Below are positions 44,085 to 54,607 of a stretch of 64,000 bases of DNA, one piece after another. Below the pieces are notes generated by a model. It had not been told where the DNA came from and did no database searches. It saw nothing but the letters and a program-made list of their open reading frames with translations. The DNA lies in the NCBI GenBank assembly GCA_036320915.1, contig JAXBDG010000005.1, forward strand, positions 496,001-560,000. Reading direction: 5' to 3'. The stretch comes from Linnemannia elongata. Lineage: Eukaryota > Mortierellomycota > Mortierellomycetes > Mortierellales > Mortierellaceae. Positions within the stretch are counted from its first letter, which is position 1. The number at the start of each line of letters is the position of its first letter. The position numbers were made by a program, and so were the translations under genes.

Positions 44085-46847
44085 ATGGCTTGGAATCGAC
44101 TGCCGGTTGAGTGTCTGCAGCTCATTCTGGACCAACTTGCAGAGGAAAAGGACATATACTCCCTCAACACCCTCCTCAGAGTCAACAAACACCTCTGTGA
44201 TATCACCCTCCCCTACCTCTACGCAGACCCCTTCACCCTGGCAGCCTCCAAGTTTGACGATGACCACGACAGTATCTCCTACAAGACCATCAGAAAACTC
44301 CTCACTCCTCTTATCCGAACCCTTTTGGCTTCGGCCGATCCCCTTTGTCTGACCGACTTGCTCAGAAACGCGTACTGGGACAGCGTCGAGGATGAAACTG
44401 CCTTTCTCAAACAAAAATCTGGCATCAACTATATCCACTACCTACGACACTTTTACCCGCCTTCTGTCAACCATGCCCTCTTTCACAACTGGAAGGCCTT
44501 CAAGCAGAACACTCGTCTGGTCAATTATGTACAGGATCAAGGTCTCGAGAAACAGTTTCGAGCGCAAGAATTGTCCATTGAGAACAACCCCTACGAGGAC
44601 TCGGCCTCGGTTATTGTCCGATACCTCGCCATCATGCTACGTGCCCAGCTCACCTGGGCAATCTGCTCTCCTATCTTTGAGCAGATCCAGTCGCTCACCG
44701 TGCCCTTGTCGGACTTGCAGAGATACAGTGGCGAGATGCACAGGCTCCGGAGTCTTCAGCGCATCAACTTTAAGCAGGACCAGAAGCTCGACTATTCAGG
44801 ATTTCTCACACAGCAACTTCGTTTGGAAAAGCCCGAGGTCCTCGCACAACGCCGTCAACAGAAGGAGGATCTCATGGAGGGCATGGTCGAGTTTGTTCGC
44901 ATACATACTCAACGGTTCCCGTACGTCTTACTTCAGGCGGACTGCCCTCAGGAAAACACATGGCACGGATCCCACCAAATCGCGCCACAAACATATATCG
45001 AGCAGCTCAATTCTTATCTGCCCTCGCTCATCTGCCCGACCTTTCTGGATACCACCAATTGGAGCCAGTTCATTGCCAAGATCGAGACGACGGACTTGAC
45101 GCGGGTACAGACAGTCGAACCACCGAGAGGAGATCCTATCCAGTGGCTAGAGCGGTTGAGGGGACAGTGTGTCCTGTATGACCGATCCTTTCTGCAGCGG
45201 TGTCGAGAGTTGAAGAAGATCGACATGATCTCCCTTGGACCGAACCTCTTTGCATGGGCTCCTCGGGAGAAGCAGGAGCGACAGGAGTACTATGCAAGGC
45301 AGCGGACACGGTCACTGGAGGCAGCAGCAGCCGGCAACACAGGATCGCCTACATCATCGTCTGCACAAAAGTTCTCACTGTTGTCAGAGCCCGCCCCACT
45401 TCCACCACCACCGCCACCACCGCCTCAGCTTCTTGAGGAAGTTATTCTCCGATGCTACTGGGAGGGACTTGGGACCGAAATCGAGGATGTTGCGGTATCG
45501 TTCCCAGAAACACTCACCAAGATTGTCGTGCAAGGCCCTCGTGCTCAATTCGCTGTGCCAGATCATGGGGCCATGCCTGAACCTAGGGCAATTGGCGAGA
45601 CATGGTTGGAGCCACTGCCTCGACTCAAGAAGCTGGCGATCTTCAAGTTGGAGGAGACTTTCCGCATGGCACCCCTGCTGCTCTCGCGATGCCCGGCACT
45701 GGAGGAGTTGAGGATCCAGGACAAGGCGACGGTGTATAACTGCGACCAAGTTTTGGCATTCGGCGTCCCTCGACAGTACCCGGCACCGTTCTCACTTTCG
45801 GAACCAGGAACTTCGCGTCTAAAGTCGATTGACCTTCGAGGCTGGTCGGCGCTGTGTTTTCATCCAGAGACCTTGAGGAACACGCCTGAGCTGGAGTCGT
45901 TGGTACTGATGACAGATCACGATCGGTTTATGCGCAACATTATTCCGGAGCCAGGAGTGCTTCTGAGCTACGATTACCCTTCGCTGCAGGAGGAGGCTAA
46001 CGCTATTCGGACCGCTATGACCGCTATGTCACTCCATCAGCTGGATTCCGACGGAGATGATGATGGCAATATTGGCCAGGGAGGTGTGCAACAACAACAG
46101 ACACGCCCGGCGATTCTGAGACGACCTTGTTGGGCTTGGGATTGGCATCTTCCAAACTTGAACCGGCTGCGATTGACGTCCGAGTTTGCGTTCCGGTTCC
46201 AGTTCAAGATGTTGGCTGGCTGTCCGCAGCTAGAGTACTTGGACTTGAGCATTGCGGTGCAAGGGGATCATACGCCGGATATGACCGAGGAACAGCTGAC
46301 AGGTCCTCGGGATTATTATTACTATACCCACAAGCGTGTCCTCACCAAGGCCGACTTTATGGCACCCTCTCGTCTCCGTAATGCGAAGGGCAAGGACAGG
46401 GACTCTGCAGATGCGTATATCAACTGCCCGAGACTCAAGAGTCTCCATCTCTCGGGCCGGTGGTCGATGACGGACGAGTTTCTCATATTCTTGTTCACAA
46501 CCGTCGTACCCAACCTGACCGATGTGACTGAGAGCCAGTGTCTGACGTTTACGTTTGCAGGCTGGGTTCGTGCGACTAGTCTTCTTCCAAACCTGCTGTC
46601 TGCCAGTTCTGGCCGCAAGTATCCCGAGGAGAAATTATACCAGTTGGGGATGACAAAGTTCAAGCAGGATTATCGGACGGCGCCTCAGTACATTGCCTAC
46701 GAGAAGATTGTCGATGGAGAGGAGCAGGTGACGTTTGTACAGGTGGCTGGGTCGGATGGTATTAAGCACCCTCGGCCGAGTGGTGTTTATTCTTTGAACT
46801 TGTGTGATAAGTATGTCCTCTTGTCCAGCCTTACTTCAACTAAGTAG
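44085..46847 (+). CDS. F-box protein with LRR-like repeats (family member 3)
   Basis: Intronless, 920 residues, the longest complete member. The start is the ATG in CAGCAATGGCTTGG, where the F-box begins (MAWNRLPVECLQLILDQLA); 63 in-frame codons upstream are leader-like. Landmarks: SPIFEQIQSLTVPLSDLQRY (~200), FVRIHTQRFP (~270), FAWAPREKQE (~390), a proline run PLPPPPPPPPQLL (~440), LCFHPETLR (~590), a Gln/Asp linker, CWAWDWHLPNL and SEFAFRFQFKML (~680-705), then RLKSLHLSGRWSM (~785). The C terminus is longer than in the others and lacks the acidic tail. It probably joins Skp1 and a substrate in an SCF ligase. It is isolated from the two F-box arrays, next to the RRM gene and convergent with ILV6. 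Confidence 0.85.
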   Translation: MAWNRLPVECLQLILDQLAEEKDIYSLNTLLRVNKHLCDITLPYLYADPFTLAASKFDDDHDSISYKTIRKLLTPLIRTLLASADPLCLTDLLRNAYWDSVEDETAFLKQKSGINYIHYLRHFYPPSVNHALFHNWKAFKQNTRLVNYVQDQGLEKQFRAQELSIENNPYEDSASVIVRYLAIMLRAQLTWAICSPIFEQIQSLTVPLSDLQRYSGEMHRLRSLQRINFKQDQKLDYSGFLTQQLRLEKPEVLAQRRQQKEDLMEGMVEFVRIHTQRFPYVLLQADCPQENTWHGSHQIAPQTYIEQLNSYLPSLICPTFLDTTNWSQFIAKIETTDLTRVQTVEPPRGDPIQWLERLRGQCVLYDRSFLQRCRELKKIDMISLGPNLFAWAPREKQERQEYYARQRTRSLEAAAAGNTGSPTSSSAQKFSLLSEPAPLPPPPPPPPQLLEEVILRCYWEGLGTEIEDVAVSFPETLTKIVVQGPRAQFAVPDHGAMPEPRAIGETWLEPLPRLKKLAIFKLEETFRMAPLLLSRCPALEELRIQDKATVYNCDQVLAFGVPRQYPAPFSLSEPGTSRLKSIDLRGWSALCFHPETLRNTPELESLVLMTDHDRFMRNIIPEPGVLLSYDYPSLQEEANAIRTAMTAMSLHQLDSDGDDDGNIGQGGVQQQQTRPAILRRPCWAWDWHLPNLNRLRLTSEFAFRFQFKMLAGCPQLEYLDLSIAVQGDHTPDMTEEQLTGPRDYYYYTHKRVLTKADFMAPSRLRNAKGKDRDSADAYINCPRLKSLHLSGRWSMTDEFLIFLFTTVVPNLTDVTESQCLTFTFAGWVRATSLLPNLLSASSGRKYPEEKLYQLGMTKFKQDYRTAPQYIAYEKIVDGEEQVTFVQVAGSDGIKHPRPSGVYSLNLCDKYVLLSSLTSTK

Positions 46848-47016
46848 TGATCTTTTCCTCTTTCCATTTTCTTTTTTTTTTTTTTTTTTTTTTTTTCCTT
46901 TGTTTCTGCGAGAAGTGGATGCTAGTGATTAATAAATGCACTTTTTTTTTTTTTTTTTTATTTTGCTTTGCAATGAAGAGGAGAAGAAAGGAATTAAGAA
47001 AGTTAAAGATATGAAA
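46848..47016. terminator. Convergent 3' region with T25 and T17 tracts
   Basis: Only 169 bases separate the stops of the + F-box gene and the - ILV6 gene. It carries T runs at 46872-46896 and 46943-46959 and an AATAAA at 46931-46936. Both transcripts must end here or overlap. Confidence 0.55.
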
Positions 47017-48512
47017 CTATCCAGGGGGGAGCATAGACGCATCAACCCCGGACCCTACATCCTCCGCCCCTTCCTCCTGGCCTTCGACACTTTCAAACCG
47101 ATCCAGAACCACCGATCTTGGCATGGCCATCATCCCACTCCTCGCAGCCTCCAAGATTCCAAATGGCTGCAAGAGCTTCAAAAACGCGTCCACCCTATCC
47201 GGTTTCGCAGCCAATTCCAAACTCACACAATCACTGCTCACATCCACCACCTTGCCCTTGAACAGATCCGTCAGTTCTGAGAGTGCGCCCAGATGGTCGT
47301 GGGTTTGACGCAAGGCACTAGAAGGCGACATGATTTCGATTTGATTCTGTTCTTCTTCCTCGCTAACGTTTCCTGAAGACCATTGTGCCCGCTGTTGTCG
47401 TTGGACGGAGAGGAGGTCGGTGGCGGAGGGGAGGGAAGTACGACGGGATTTCATTTGGGCGAGAACGTGTTCTGGTCCGAGGATGGAGACTTTTACGAGG
47501 AGGAGTTCGCGTTGGATGACTTTGTGGCCTGTGTAATCCAGGACTGCCCAGACTGGGACCTATTTTTTTGTTTTTGGTTTGATTTTGATGTGGAGATGGG
47601 AGGCCATGGAGCAAAGTATTTGTTAGTAAACAGTCATGGAAAGAGAGGTAAGAATGATCAGATGGATATGACCCGTAAATCTTTTTGTTCCCCATTCTTA
47701 TCTTTTCCAAATTACAATGATCCGACCAATAAGAAAACAAAACAAAACAAAAAACCACTTACAAGGTCTTCAAGCTGTCGTCTCGCCTGCTCAACAACCT
47801 CACTCTCCCCCCTCAACACAATCGTCATCCTCGACAAATCCTCAACCTCTGTCCTCGCGACCACAAGCGAATCAATGTTAAACCCTCTGCCGGCAAGAAT
47901 TCCCGAAACCCTACTCAATACTCCCGGTTCGTTCTGGACCAGACAGTTAAAGATATGTTTCTGGCGTTGTTGAGAGATGGATGGAGAGGGAGGAGTGTTG
48001 TAGAGGATACTGGAAACAGCCTCCTCAGCAGAAGGTGCAGGAGGAGGGGGGTGGTAGTAGGACGAGAGGGTTGGGTGGTGTTTTTGAGGGTGGGCGCGTT
48101 TGTACGAGATCGCGGAGGTTGAGGAGGTGACGGGTTCGGTGTTGGTGTTGTTGGAGGTCGGGGTTGAAGGGGAGGGGGAAGGTGTTGTTGTTGTTGAGGT
48201 GACTTGGCGGATCGAGCAGACAATACGGGGTGCGCGGGCTGCTGACGCGATCTATGGAGAGGGACGACAGAAGAGGATGGGCAGGTTAGATCAGTTTGTG
48301 TGTATCGTTTTTTTCTTTCTTGTGGAGAAGAGAAGTGGGGGAACAGGGGAAGTTGCCTGCATACACGAGTATGCGTGTCCAGTTTGCATTTATTGTTTAT
48401 TCATATTTCTTCATCCAGATCCTTGATCCTCGGTCGAAGTCAGTTTTTTGTTTATCCTTACGAGGGTGGCCCTGGGTGTGGAGGTAGCGAGGAGCCTTGA
48501 TGTCCACATCAT
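47017..48512 (-). CDS. ILV6: Acetolactate synthase regulatory (small) subunit, mitochondrial, three exons
   Basis: Exons are 48512-48462, 48251-47763 and 47559-47017, all phase 0, giving 360 residues. Splice sites are GTAAGG...CCATAG and GTAAGT...AATAG. This subunit binds the catalytic Ilv2 in mitochondria, raises its activity and confers valine feedback. The N terminus MMWTSRLLATSTPRATL fits a mitochondrial presequence. A Ser/Thr/Pro-rich stretch follows. The ACT domain is at ~118-190 with NEPGVLSRVSGILAGRGFNI and then EDLSRMTIVLRG. The C-terminal ALS_ss domain includes RELLLVKVSILGPEHVLAQM and LTDLFKGKVVDVSSD. Exon 3 starts exactly after the ACT domain. It lies 503 bases downstream of the ILV5 stop on the same strand. 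Confidence 0.94.
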
Positions 48513-49015
48513 GGGGTTCCTGTTTGATGTTGTTGTTGTTGGTGGTGGTTTGAGAGAAAGGTGTGAAAGAAAGAAGAGAAGAAGAAAAGTAAAGTAAGAG
48601 AGAAGGAAGGAAGGAAAGAAAGAAAAAAAAGAGAATGGAAGCAACTAGTAGAAAATTGCAGATCTATCTGCAATTATTTATCTCATTAGAGCGCGATGGA
48701 CGATGGATGATGATGATGACCAGGCTGACTCAATTTCGTACGGTGCGGGGTAAGTGAAGTGTGCTGATATCGCGTGTGGCATGTGAAATTTCTGATCAAT
48801 ATCACACCCAACAGAGGCAAGGCGCATTGGCCCTATCTCCTCTCAAATGTGACCGTTTTCTTGCCCTTGGTCAAACACTCATATGGCTCACATTCATGCA
48901 AAACAAAGGGTTCGCTGGTTATTGTTTATTCACACACGCAAATGAAAAGTAGGAAAAATAACAAGGTACGAAGAACACAAGAAAGAGAAAAGAACTGAAG
49001 AGAAAGTAAACAAAG

Positions 49016-50510
49016 CTACTGGTTCTCGGGGCGGAGCTTGCGGACAGCCTTGCCAGCGCGCCACATCTCATGGTCCGCAATCTCAGCTAACTCAACCTCG
49101 AGTTCAGCACGGTAATTCGGCGCAGAGTTCTTCTCCAGCGACCTACGGGTCTCGGTTCCATCCGCGACACTCTGGTACAACTCTTCAAACAATGGCTGAT
49201 TCAATTTTTGGAACTTGCGATACCAGTCGAGAGCCCCCCTCTGGGCCGTGGTCGAGCAGTTGGCGTACATCCAGTCCATACCATTGGCGCCAATCAACGG
49301 GTACAAGGACTGGGTTGCCTCTTCGACCGTCTCGTTGAATGCCTCTGAAGGAGAGTGGCCATGGGCTCGGAGGACTTCGTACTGTGCCAAGAATAAGCCC
49401 TGGATGCATGAACGTTAAACGTGAGATAGGGGTTAGTTTTTCAGCGATCATTTTTAGATCACACCAGAGTTGTTGCTTCTTCCCACGCGCTACCATGTGT
49501 GAGCGAATATTGAAAAAAGTCTACACTTCTGATAACCTTTACGTGTCATCCTTACCTGAATGGCACCCATCAACACACCGCGCTCACCATAGAGGTCTGA
49601 ATAGACCTCCTGCTTGAAAGTCGTCTCATACAAGTAGCCAGTCCCAACACCAAACCCCAGCGCAATCGCACGCTCCTTGGCCTTGCCCGAGACATCCTGA
49701 TAAACTGCCACCGACCCATTAATCCCCCTCCCCTCCAAGAACAAGTTCCTCACCGTCGTACCCGACCCCTTGGGGGCAACCAAAATTACATCAATATCCT
49801 TTGGTGGGACCACCCCCGTATCGTCCGCATAAATGACCGAAAACCCGTGAGAAAAGTAAAGGGTCTTGCCCTTTGTCAAATACGGCTTGATCTGGTTCCA
49901 AAGCTTGGACTGTGCCGCATCCGACAACAGGTTCATGATAATCGTGCCCTTCTTACAGGCCTCGTTGATCTCAAAGAGGGTCTTGTCAGGGATCCATCCC
50001 TCAGAGACGGCCTTATCCCAGGAGGCGCCTTTACGGCATCCGATGATGACGTTGAGCTTGTTGTCGCGAAGGTTGAGGGCTTGACCTCGGCCTTGGGGCC
50101 CGTAGCCGAGGACGGCGAGGGTGTCGTTCTTGAAGGTTTCTTGGAGTTTTGCGGGTGGGTAATCACTTCGTTCGTAGACGACCTCTTTTGTGCCTCCAAA
50201 GTCGATTGTCTTCATCCCGCGCTTCTGTAGCTGGTGGTCATGGAGGGTCACTGCAGTCTATGGAAATGAGAACCTTAATATAAGTCTTCCTCTGCTTTGC
50301 CTTCCCTTTGCCTTCCCTCTTATGTAATTCGCAATAAAAGTATTGATTGTTTTACTAGTTGGTTTTTTTGGTGGAAAGTACCTTGGAAAGGGCTGCACGG
50401 GGCAAGTGAGTAAGGGCAGGGGAGCGAGCTAAGAGAGAGAGGGACCTGGTGGAGAGGGGTGTAGCGACGCGGGTCACTTGGCGGAAGGCAGTTCTTGCAA
50501 GGAGATTCAT
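49016..50510 (-). CDS. ILV5: Ketol-acid reductoisomerase, mitochondrial, three exons
   Basis: Exons are 50510-50382, 50257-49556 and 49399-49016, all phase 0, giving 404 residues, the usual length of fungal enzymes. It performs the second common step of valine and isoleucine synthesis: isomerisation and NADPH-dependent reduction of 2-acetolactate or 2-aceto-2-hydroxybutyrate, with Mg2+. Exon 1 is a basic Ser/Arg/Leu presequence. A Rossmann site LAVLGYGPQGRGQALNLRD (~82-100) follows. Further marks are HGFSVIYADD, DVILVAPKGSG, GYLYETTFKQEVYSDLYGER (a metal-binding Asp/Glu region) and the C-terminal knotted domain with SLYPLIGANGMDWMY. Its product partner in the pathway, the acetolactate synthase regulator, is the next gene. 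Confidence 0.96.
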
Positions 50511-50930
50511 GATAATGGCTGTTTGATTGGAATAGGAGTGTGAATTGTGTGTGGGTGTTTGGGATATGTGGAAGACAGAAAAGGGTAGAGGGAGGAGGGA
50601 GTGAAGTAGAGAGTGAAGAGAACAAAGTGAGAGAGTGAGCAAGTAAAGAAGAGGAAAACCGAAAGGTGAACAAGGCGTGAGAGTCTATGGGTGTGTCTGT
50701 CTGTCTGCCTGGCCCGTTCTTAGTTCCCACGCGGTGCACAAGTCCACAAGCAAGAGATCGGTCCCCTTAAAACACGCCACTAACATGAACATCTCTAATT
50801 GACTATGCAATTAGATATTGCAGAGACATTATGTTTGCCAACAGCCATCTTGCGTGCACCAAGGAAGAAAGAGTTCAAACTGGTACGAAGAGCGAATTGT
50901 CGAAAACGAACCTGCCTTGCCTCTAACAAG
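50511..50930. promoter_or_regulatory. Upstream region of ILV5
   Basis: Purine-rich on + for ~170 bases (CT-rich in the gene's sense), as with other leaders here. No further gene recognised. Confidence 0.5.
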
Positions 50931-50939
50931 GAGGATCTG

Positions 50940-51560
50940 AGCGACGGACCTCATGATGGAGCAGGAGCGACTTTAACCTCGATACAACCATCCACTTCTC
51001 CCTCACTCAAACGACAAACGGCCTGTCTAGATATGGGTCTGGGAGCTTCCTAAGTTGGTCTACCTGACGCTGAACGGTGAATTCGCGTTCAAGTTTTAGT
51101 TCAGGATACCGACAGGAACACTTAACCTTGTTTATTTCCCGGTCAACACAAATCCTTAGTCGAGGCAACCTACCATATCCGTTTCTCCTTCCTGATATTT
51201 TTTTTCCTTCCGCAGCTGAGAGAACTCACAACGATGATGACGATCTCGGCGATGACGGAGAAGACGGAGGACAGTTTGACGAAAGGGTCCAGGGGAACCG
51301 GGCTCAAGAGAAGACGACAATAACTACATTCACCTCCCGCATGTCTAGGACTTTGTCGGTTTTCGGTCCAAGGATCTTCCTTGGCGACGGTGACGGTGAC
51401 GGCAAAAGGGCCTGGTCGATCATCACTACGGCTACTTTCGACAATATTCCAAAGACGATCCCCAGCATAAAAGAACTGAAAATGATGGGCAGCCAGGGAG
51501 TTCATTCTCAAGACATGGACAGTTTCGACACGGAATCGGACTCGACTTAAGACGGCATAT
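50940..51560 (+). pseudogene. F-box family relic, C-terminal part
   Basis: At ~51028-51110 one frame reads IWVWELPKLVYLTLNGEFAF followed by a stop-broken FKF*FR. This is the W-WDW-LP and EFA-FQF landmark of the family (compare WTWDWYLPNL and SEFAFLFQFRML). Farther on, ~51440-51500 gives IPKTIPSIKELKMM, resembling RTMPKPIKELLL of member 2. Stops at ~51029 and ~51095 and frame shifts show decay. It lies just before the duplicated F-box block. Confidence 0.6.
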
Positions 51561-52134
51561 ACTTCTTCTCTTGCTATCATCGCCCTCTCAGTGGCGCTGG
51601 TGGAGGTGAAGGGACGGCGATGAAGGGATTAATTGCTGAGGCTGGGTTGGAAGTGGCACCTGAATCCCCCAGAGCATGCTCGGCAGTATGTGTATAACAG
51701 AATGAATTTGGCGAAGGCGCGGTATGTATTTTTGAAAAAAAATGTATTCTCGGTATTGTATCAGACATCTGAAAAGCAAAGCGAACACTGCATTGGTTGT
51801 GTTCTTGTTGGCGGGTTTTTGTTGGGCGCAAACTTACGAAGTCGGGTGGCCAACGCCAATGCTCTCAACCATATTTTTCGCCAGCCGCAACTCAACACAG
51901 AAAAAAAACCTCACTTGGCTCGTTTGGGTGCCTCTTTTTCTTTTCCTGCTTTTTCTTGCTGTACTTCTTTCCTTCTTTTTCTTTTTCTTCACTTCTCCCC
52001 TTTCTTTTTCACTCTTCACTCCTTTACCACTTCCTTTCCTTTCGTTTCTTTTATCAACCCTTCATCCTATCATTCCTCTCCAGTCTTTCCTTTCTACTTT
52101 CCATATATTTTTCTTTCGCTTGGTCCCTATTCAA

Positions 52135-54606
52135 ATGTCAACTACCTTCCCTCTACCACAGGAGTTGCTCGAGGCCATCATCCGCACTCTTGGTCGTTTG
52201 CATGGTGTTGGCTCTATGGCCACCATGCTGCGTGTGAACAAATATGTCTGCTCTATTACTCTACCTATACTCTATGGGGGTGTTCCCTACTCGGTGTTAA
52301 ATAAATACTACCCCAAGGACTCCCCTGCCTTCAAGCGTCGACAAAAGCTGATCGCCACTCTTCTCCTCGGTGTTCCCAAGACCCGCATCACCGATCTCCT
52401 CCGCGTTACCTTTCTTCAAAACTCCGTCGACGACCAGGAACACTCCCCTGCACCTTATGCTCCGTACCATTCGTTTGCGATTGCGATTTCTTTGAGCGGC
52501 TGCAACGACGCCTTTGATGGAGACTTTATCAAGGTCGATGGCTTTCGTGAGGGAATCTTTCGCTTTCAACTGACCGAAGGCCTACCTTCTCAGAGGCTGC
52601 TCGATTTTGTGAAGGAACACAGACTCAAGGAACGCTATGCCACTGAGGCGCCCCTAGCAAAACTTTTACTCGAAAGTTCTTGGATGACCTTCACCAATGC
52701 CATCAACAGAGAGATTCGTAGGGACCTGACGTGGGCGTTGTGTTGGAATGTGGAACGCCTCAGGTATCTTGAGATCCTTGTATCCGACATTGATCGCTAC
52801 CTACCCTTGGTCGACAAGTTCAAGGCTCTCTCCAGGGTGAAGTTCGAGCTGGATCGACGACTGTTTCCCACTAGTATTAACCTTGAAGAGCTGACGCCCG
52901 AGCAGCTTACGGCCCTAAACCACCAGCGGGAAGAGCGGAAGCAGCACCTCGACCAAATGGTGCTCTTTGCCCAAGGCCTCCGACATCACCACGGCAGTGT
53001 TCTCCAGGCTATTTCATGCTCCGGGAATGTCGAATTGTGTCCTGATGAGTATGAGGAGCAACTTAACCGCCTTCTTCCACCCCTCTCTGATCCCGAGCAG
53101 CTTAATATGCAGAACTGGGGGCAATTTGCTACCAAGGTGAAGGAGACCAACTTATCGGCCGTCAAGAATATCATGCCACCGCGAGGTGAACCAGGAGCAT
53201 TAAGTCTGCCTCGACTCCTTGAACAGTCTCCATTTCTCCATCGCTGTCGGTCTCTCGAGGGTATCTGGTTGACGTCTTTCACCGATGATGTCTTCCAATG
53301 GGCTGTTGACGAGCGCAAGCAACACGACGCCGACATTGCGGCCGGACGTCCTCCTCAAAGGCCATTGGTCCCTCTCAGACATATTAACGTCAACAACGAG
53401 CGCCCTACCGATGGACGCCTCATCAACGACATTGCATACAGCTTTGGTGAGACCCTCCGATCTCTTGAGGTAAGACCTCTTTCACTTGGATGGCGTCTTG
53501 CTGGTATCATTCCAGATTCGGTCGAGTGCTGGGTTGGAGGTCGCCTGCCTTGGTCATACTGGCATACACCCCTGCTGAGTCGTTTGGTTATCGATGCATA
53601 CCATAATCCCCTCCGCATCCATCCCAGTCTTTTCGTCCAGTGTCCACAGCTGGAGTGCATCGAACTTGGCGATCAGCGCACGGAGTATTCCTCCAGCGAT
53701 ATTACTCGATACGAGCCAGCGGAACTTGTCCATCTGAAGTCTCTCAAACTGCAAGGATCGCCAGCCATCTCGTTCCACCCAGGTGTACTCAAGAACGCAC
53801 CCGAGTTGAACCATTTGGGTTTGAGGATGCCTATTTATGATGCGCCATCGTACATTCCACCGGTCTCCGAATTAGAGGAACCTGGGGAGGAACTTGAGGA
53901 TGACTCTGTGGAATTAGAACCAACCGCCGCTGTAACAACATCTAGCCCTCCAAGACGACCTATCTGGACCTGGGACTGGGATCTACCGAAGCTAACAACC
54001 TTGGAGCTCACCTCGGAGTTTGCATACCGGTTCCAGTTCAAGCTGCTCCGGAGCACACCCGCCTTGGAACGATTCTTGGTCGACATCAGGTCTTTGTCTG
54101 GCCAGCACAAGAGAACCCTCGGCGTCAAGGACCTTCTTCAGAACGCACAGGACTCGACAGCCATGAAGGACACACAGGACGACGACACTTTGGACCAACT
54201 GCAGATGCAATACATTCACCTCTCCAACCTGACCGACTTTTCTCTGATCGGAGACTGGACTATGGACCGACGAGTGTTGACGATCTTGTGCAGTAAGGTG
54301 CTTCCCAATACTCACCAGTCTCTGTCTTTGAGGGGGTGTAGTGGGTTTGGTCTGAATGATTGGGTCAAGACAATTTTGAAGCACCTCCCGAAACTGCGGC
54401 GCGCGACGGCATCTTGCGAGGTGACTCCTGAATCGGCGTCTGAGGTTGGGTTGGCCCTCGAGTATGACGGTCGAGGACCAGGCCACGGTACATGCTACCG
54501 TCTTGCTGACCAGTCTCCTGTGGATGCAAATGAGGATGCAACTGAGGATACAACCGAGAAAGTACTCATTGACTTTTACTTCTATAGAATCAATATTGTT
54601 GAATAA
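52135..54606 (+). CDS. F-box protein with LRR-like repeats (family member 4; duplicate A)
   Basis: Intronless, 823 residues. The ATG in TTCAAATGTCAACT matches the family start (MSTTFPLPQELLEAIIRTL). The in-frame 131 codons upstream are mostly F/L/S from the CT-rich leader, and the twin copy has a stop in the corresponding frame, so I exclude them. Landmarks: F-box (1-50), LTWALCWNVERLRYLEI (~200), FAQGLRHHHG (~280), FQWAVDERKQ (~385), ISFHPGVLK (~545), YIPPVSELEE (~570), a Glu-rich linker, IWTWDWDLPKL and SEFAYRFQFKLL (~605-640). The C-terminal leucine-rich part ends before a Thr/Asp/Glu tail. An AATAAA overlaps the stop codon. It is probably an SCF adaptor. Confidence 0.87.
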   Translation: MSTTFPLPQELLEAIIRTLGRLHGVGSMATMLRVNKYVCSITLPILYGGVPYSVLNKYYPKDSPAFKRRQKLIATLLLGVPKTRITDLLRVTFLQNSVDDQEHSPAPYAPYHSFAIAISLSGCNDAFDGDFIKVDGFREGIFRFQLTEGLPSQRLLDFVKEHRLKERYATEAPLAKLLLESSWMTFTNAINREIRRDLTWALCWNVERLRYLEILVSDIDRYLPLVDKFKALSRVKFELDRRLFPTSINLEELTPEQLTALNHQREERKQHLDQMVLFAQGLRHHHGSVLQAISCSGNVELCPDEYEEQLNRLLPPLSDPEQLNMQNWGQFATKVKETNLSAVKNIMPPRGEPGALSLPRLLEQSPFLHRCRSLEGIWLTSFTDDVFQWAVDERKQHDADIAAGRPPQRPLVPLRHINVNNERPTDGRLINDIAYSFGETLRSLEVRPLSLGWRLAGIIPDSVECWVGGRLPWSYWHTPLLSRLVIDAYHNPLRIHPSLFVQCPQLECIELGDQRTEYSSSDITRYEPAELVHLKSLKLQGSPAISFHPGVLKNAPELNHLGLRMPIYDAPSYIPPVSELEEPGEELEDDSVELEPTAAVTTSSPPRRPIWTWDWDLPKLTTLELTSEFAYRFQFKLLRSTPALERFLVDIRSLSGQHKRTLGVKDLLQNAQDSTAMKDTQDDDTLDQLQMQYIHLSNLTDFSLIGDWTMDRRVLTILCSKVLPNTHQSLSLRGCSGFGLNDWVKTILKHLPKLRRATASCEVTPESASEVGLALEYDGRGPGHGTCYRLADQSPVDANEDATEDTTEKVLIDFYFYRINIVE

Positions 54607-54607
54607 A
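54602..54607 (+). terminator. AATAAA overlapping the stop of F-box duplicate A
   Basis: The stop TAA (54604-54606) lies inside AATAAA. If it serves as the cleavage signal, the 3' untranslated region would be only ~10-30 bases long. Confidence 0.4.

Noticed and set aside
51742..52134. In-frame 131-codon N-terminal extension of F-box duplicate A
   Set aside because: The twin copy has a stop in the matching frame, the extension is largely leader-type F/L/S sequence, and the family start MSTTFPLP lies at 52135.
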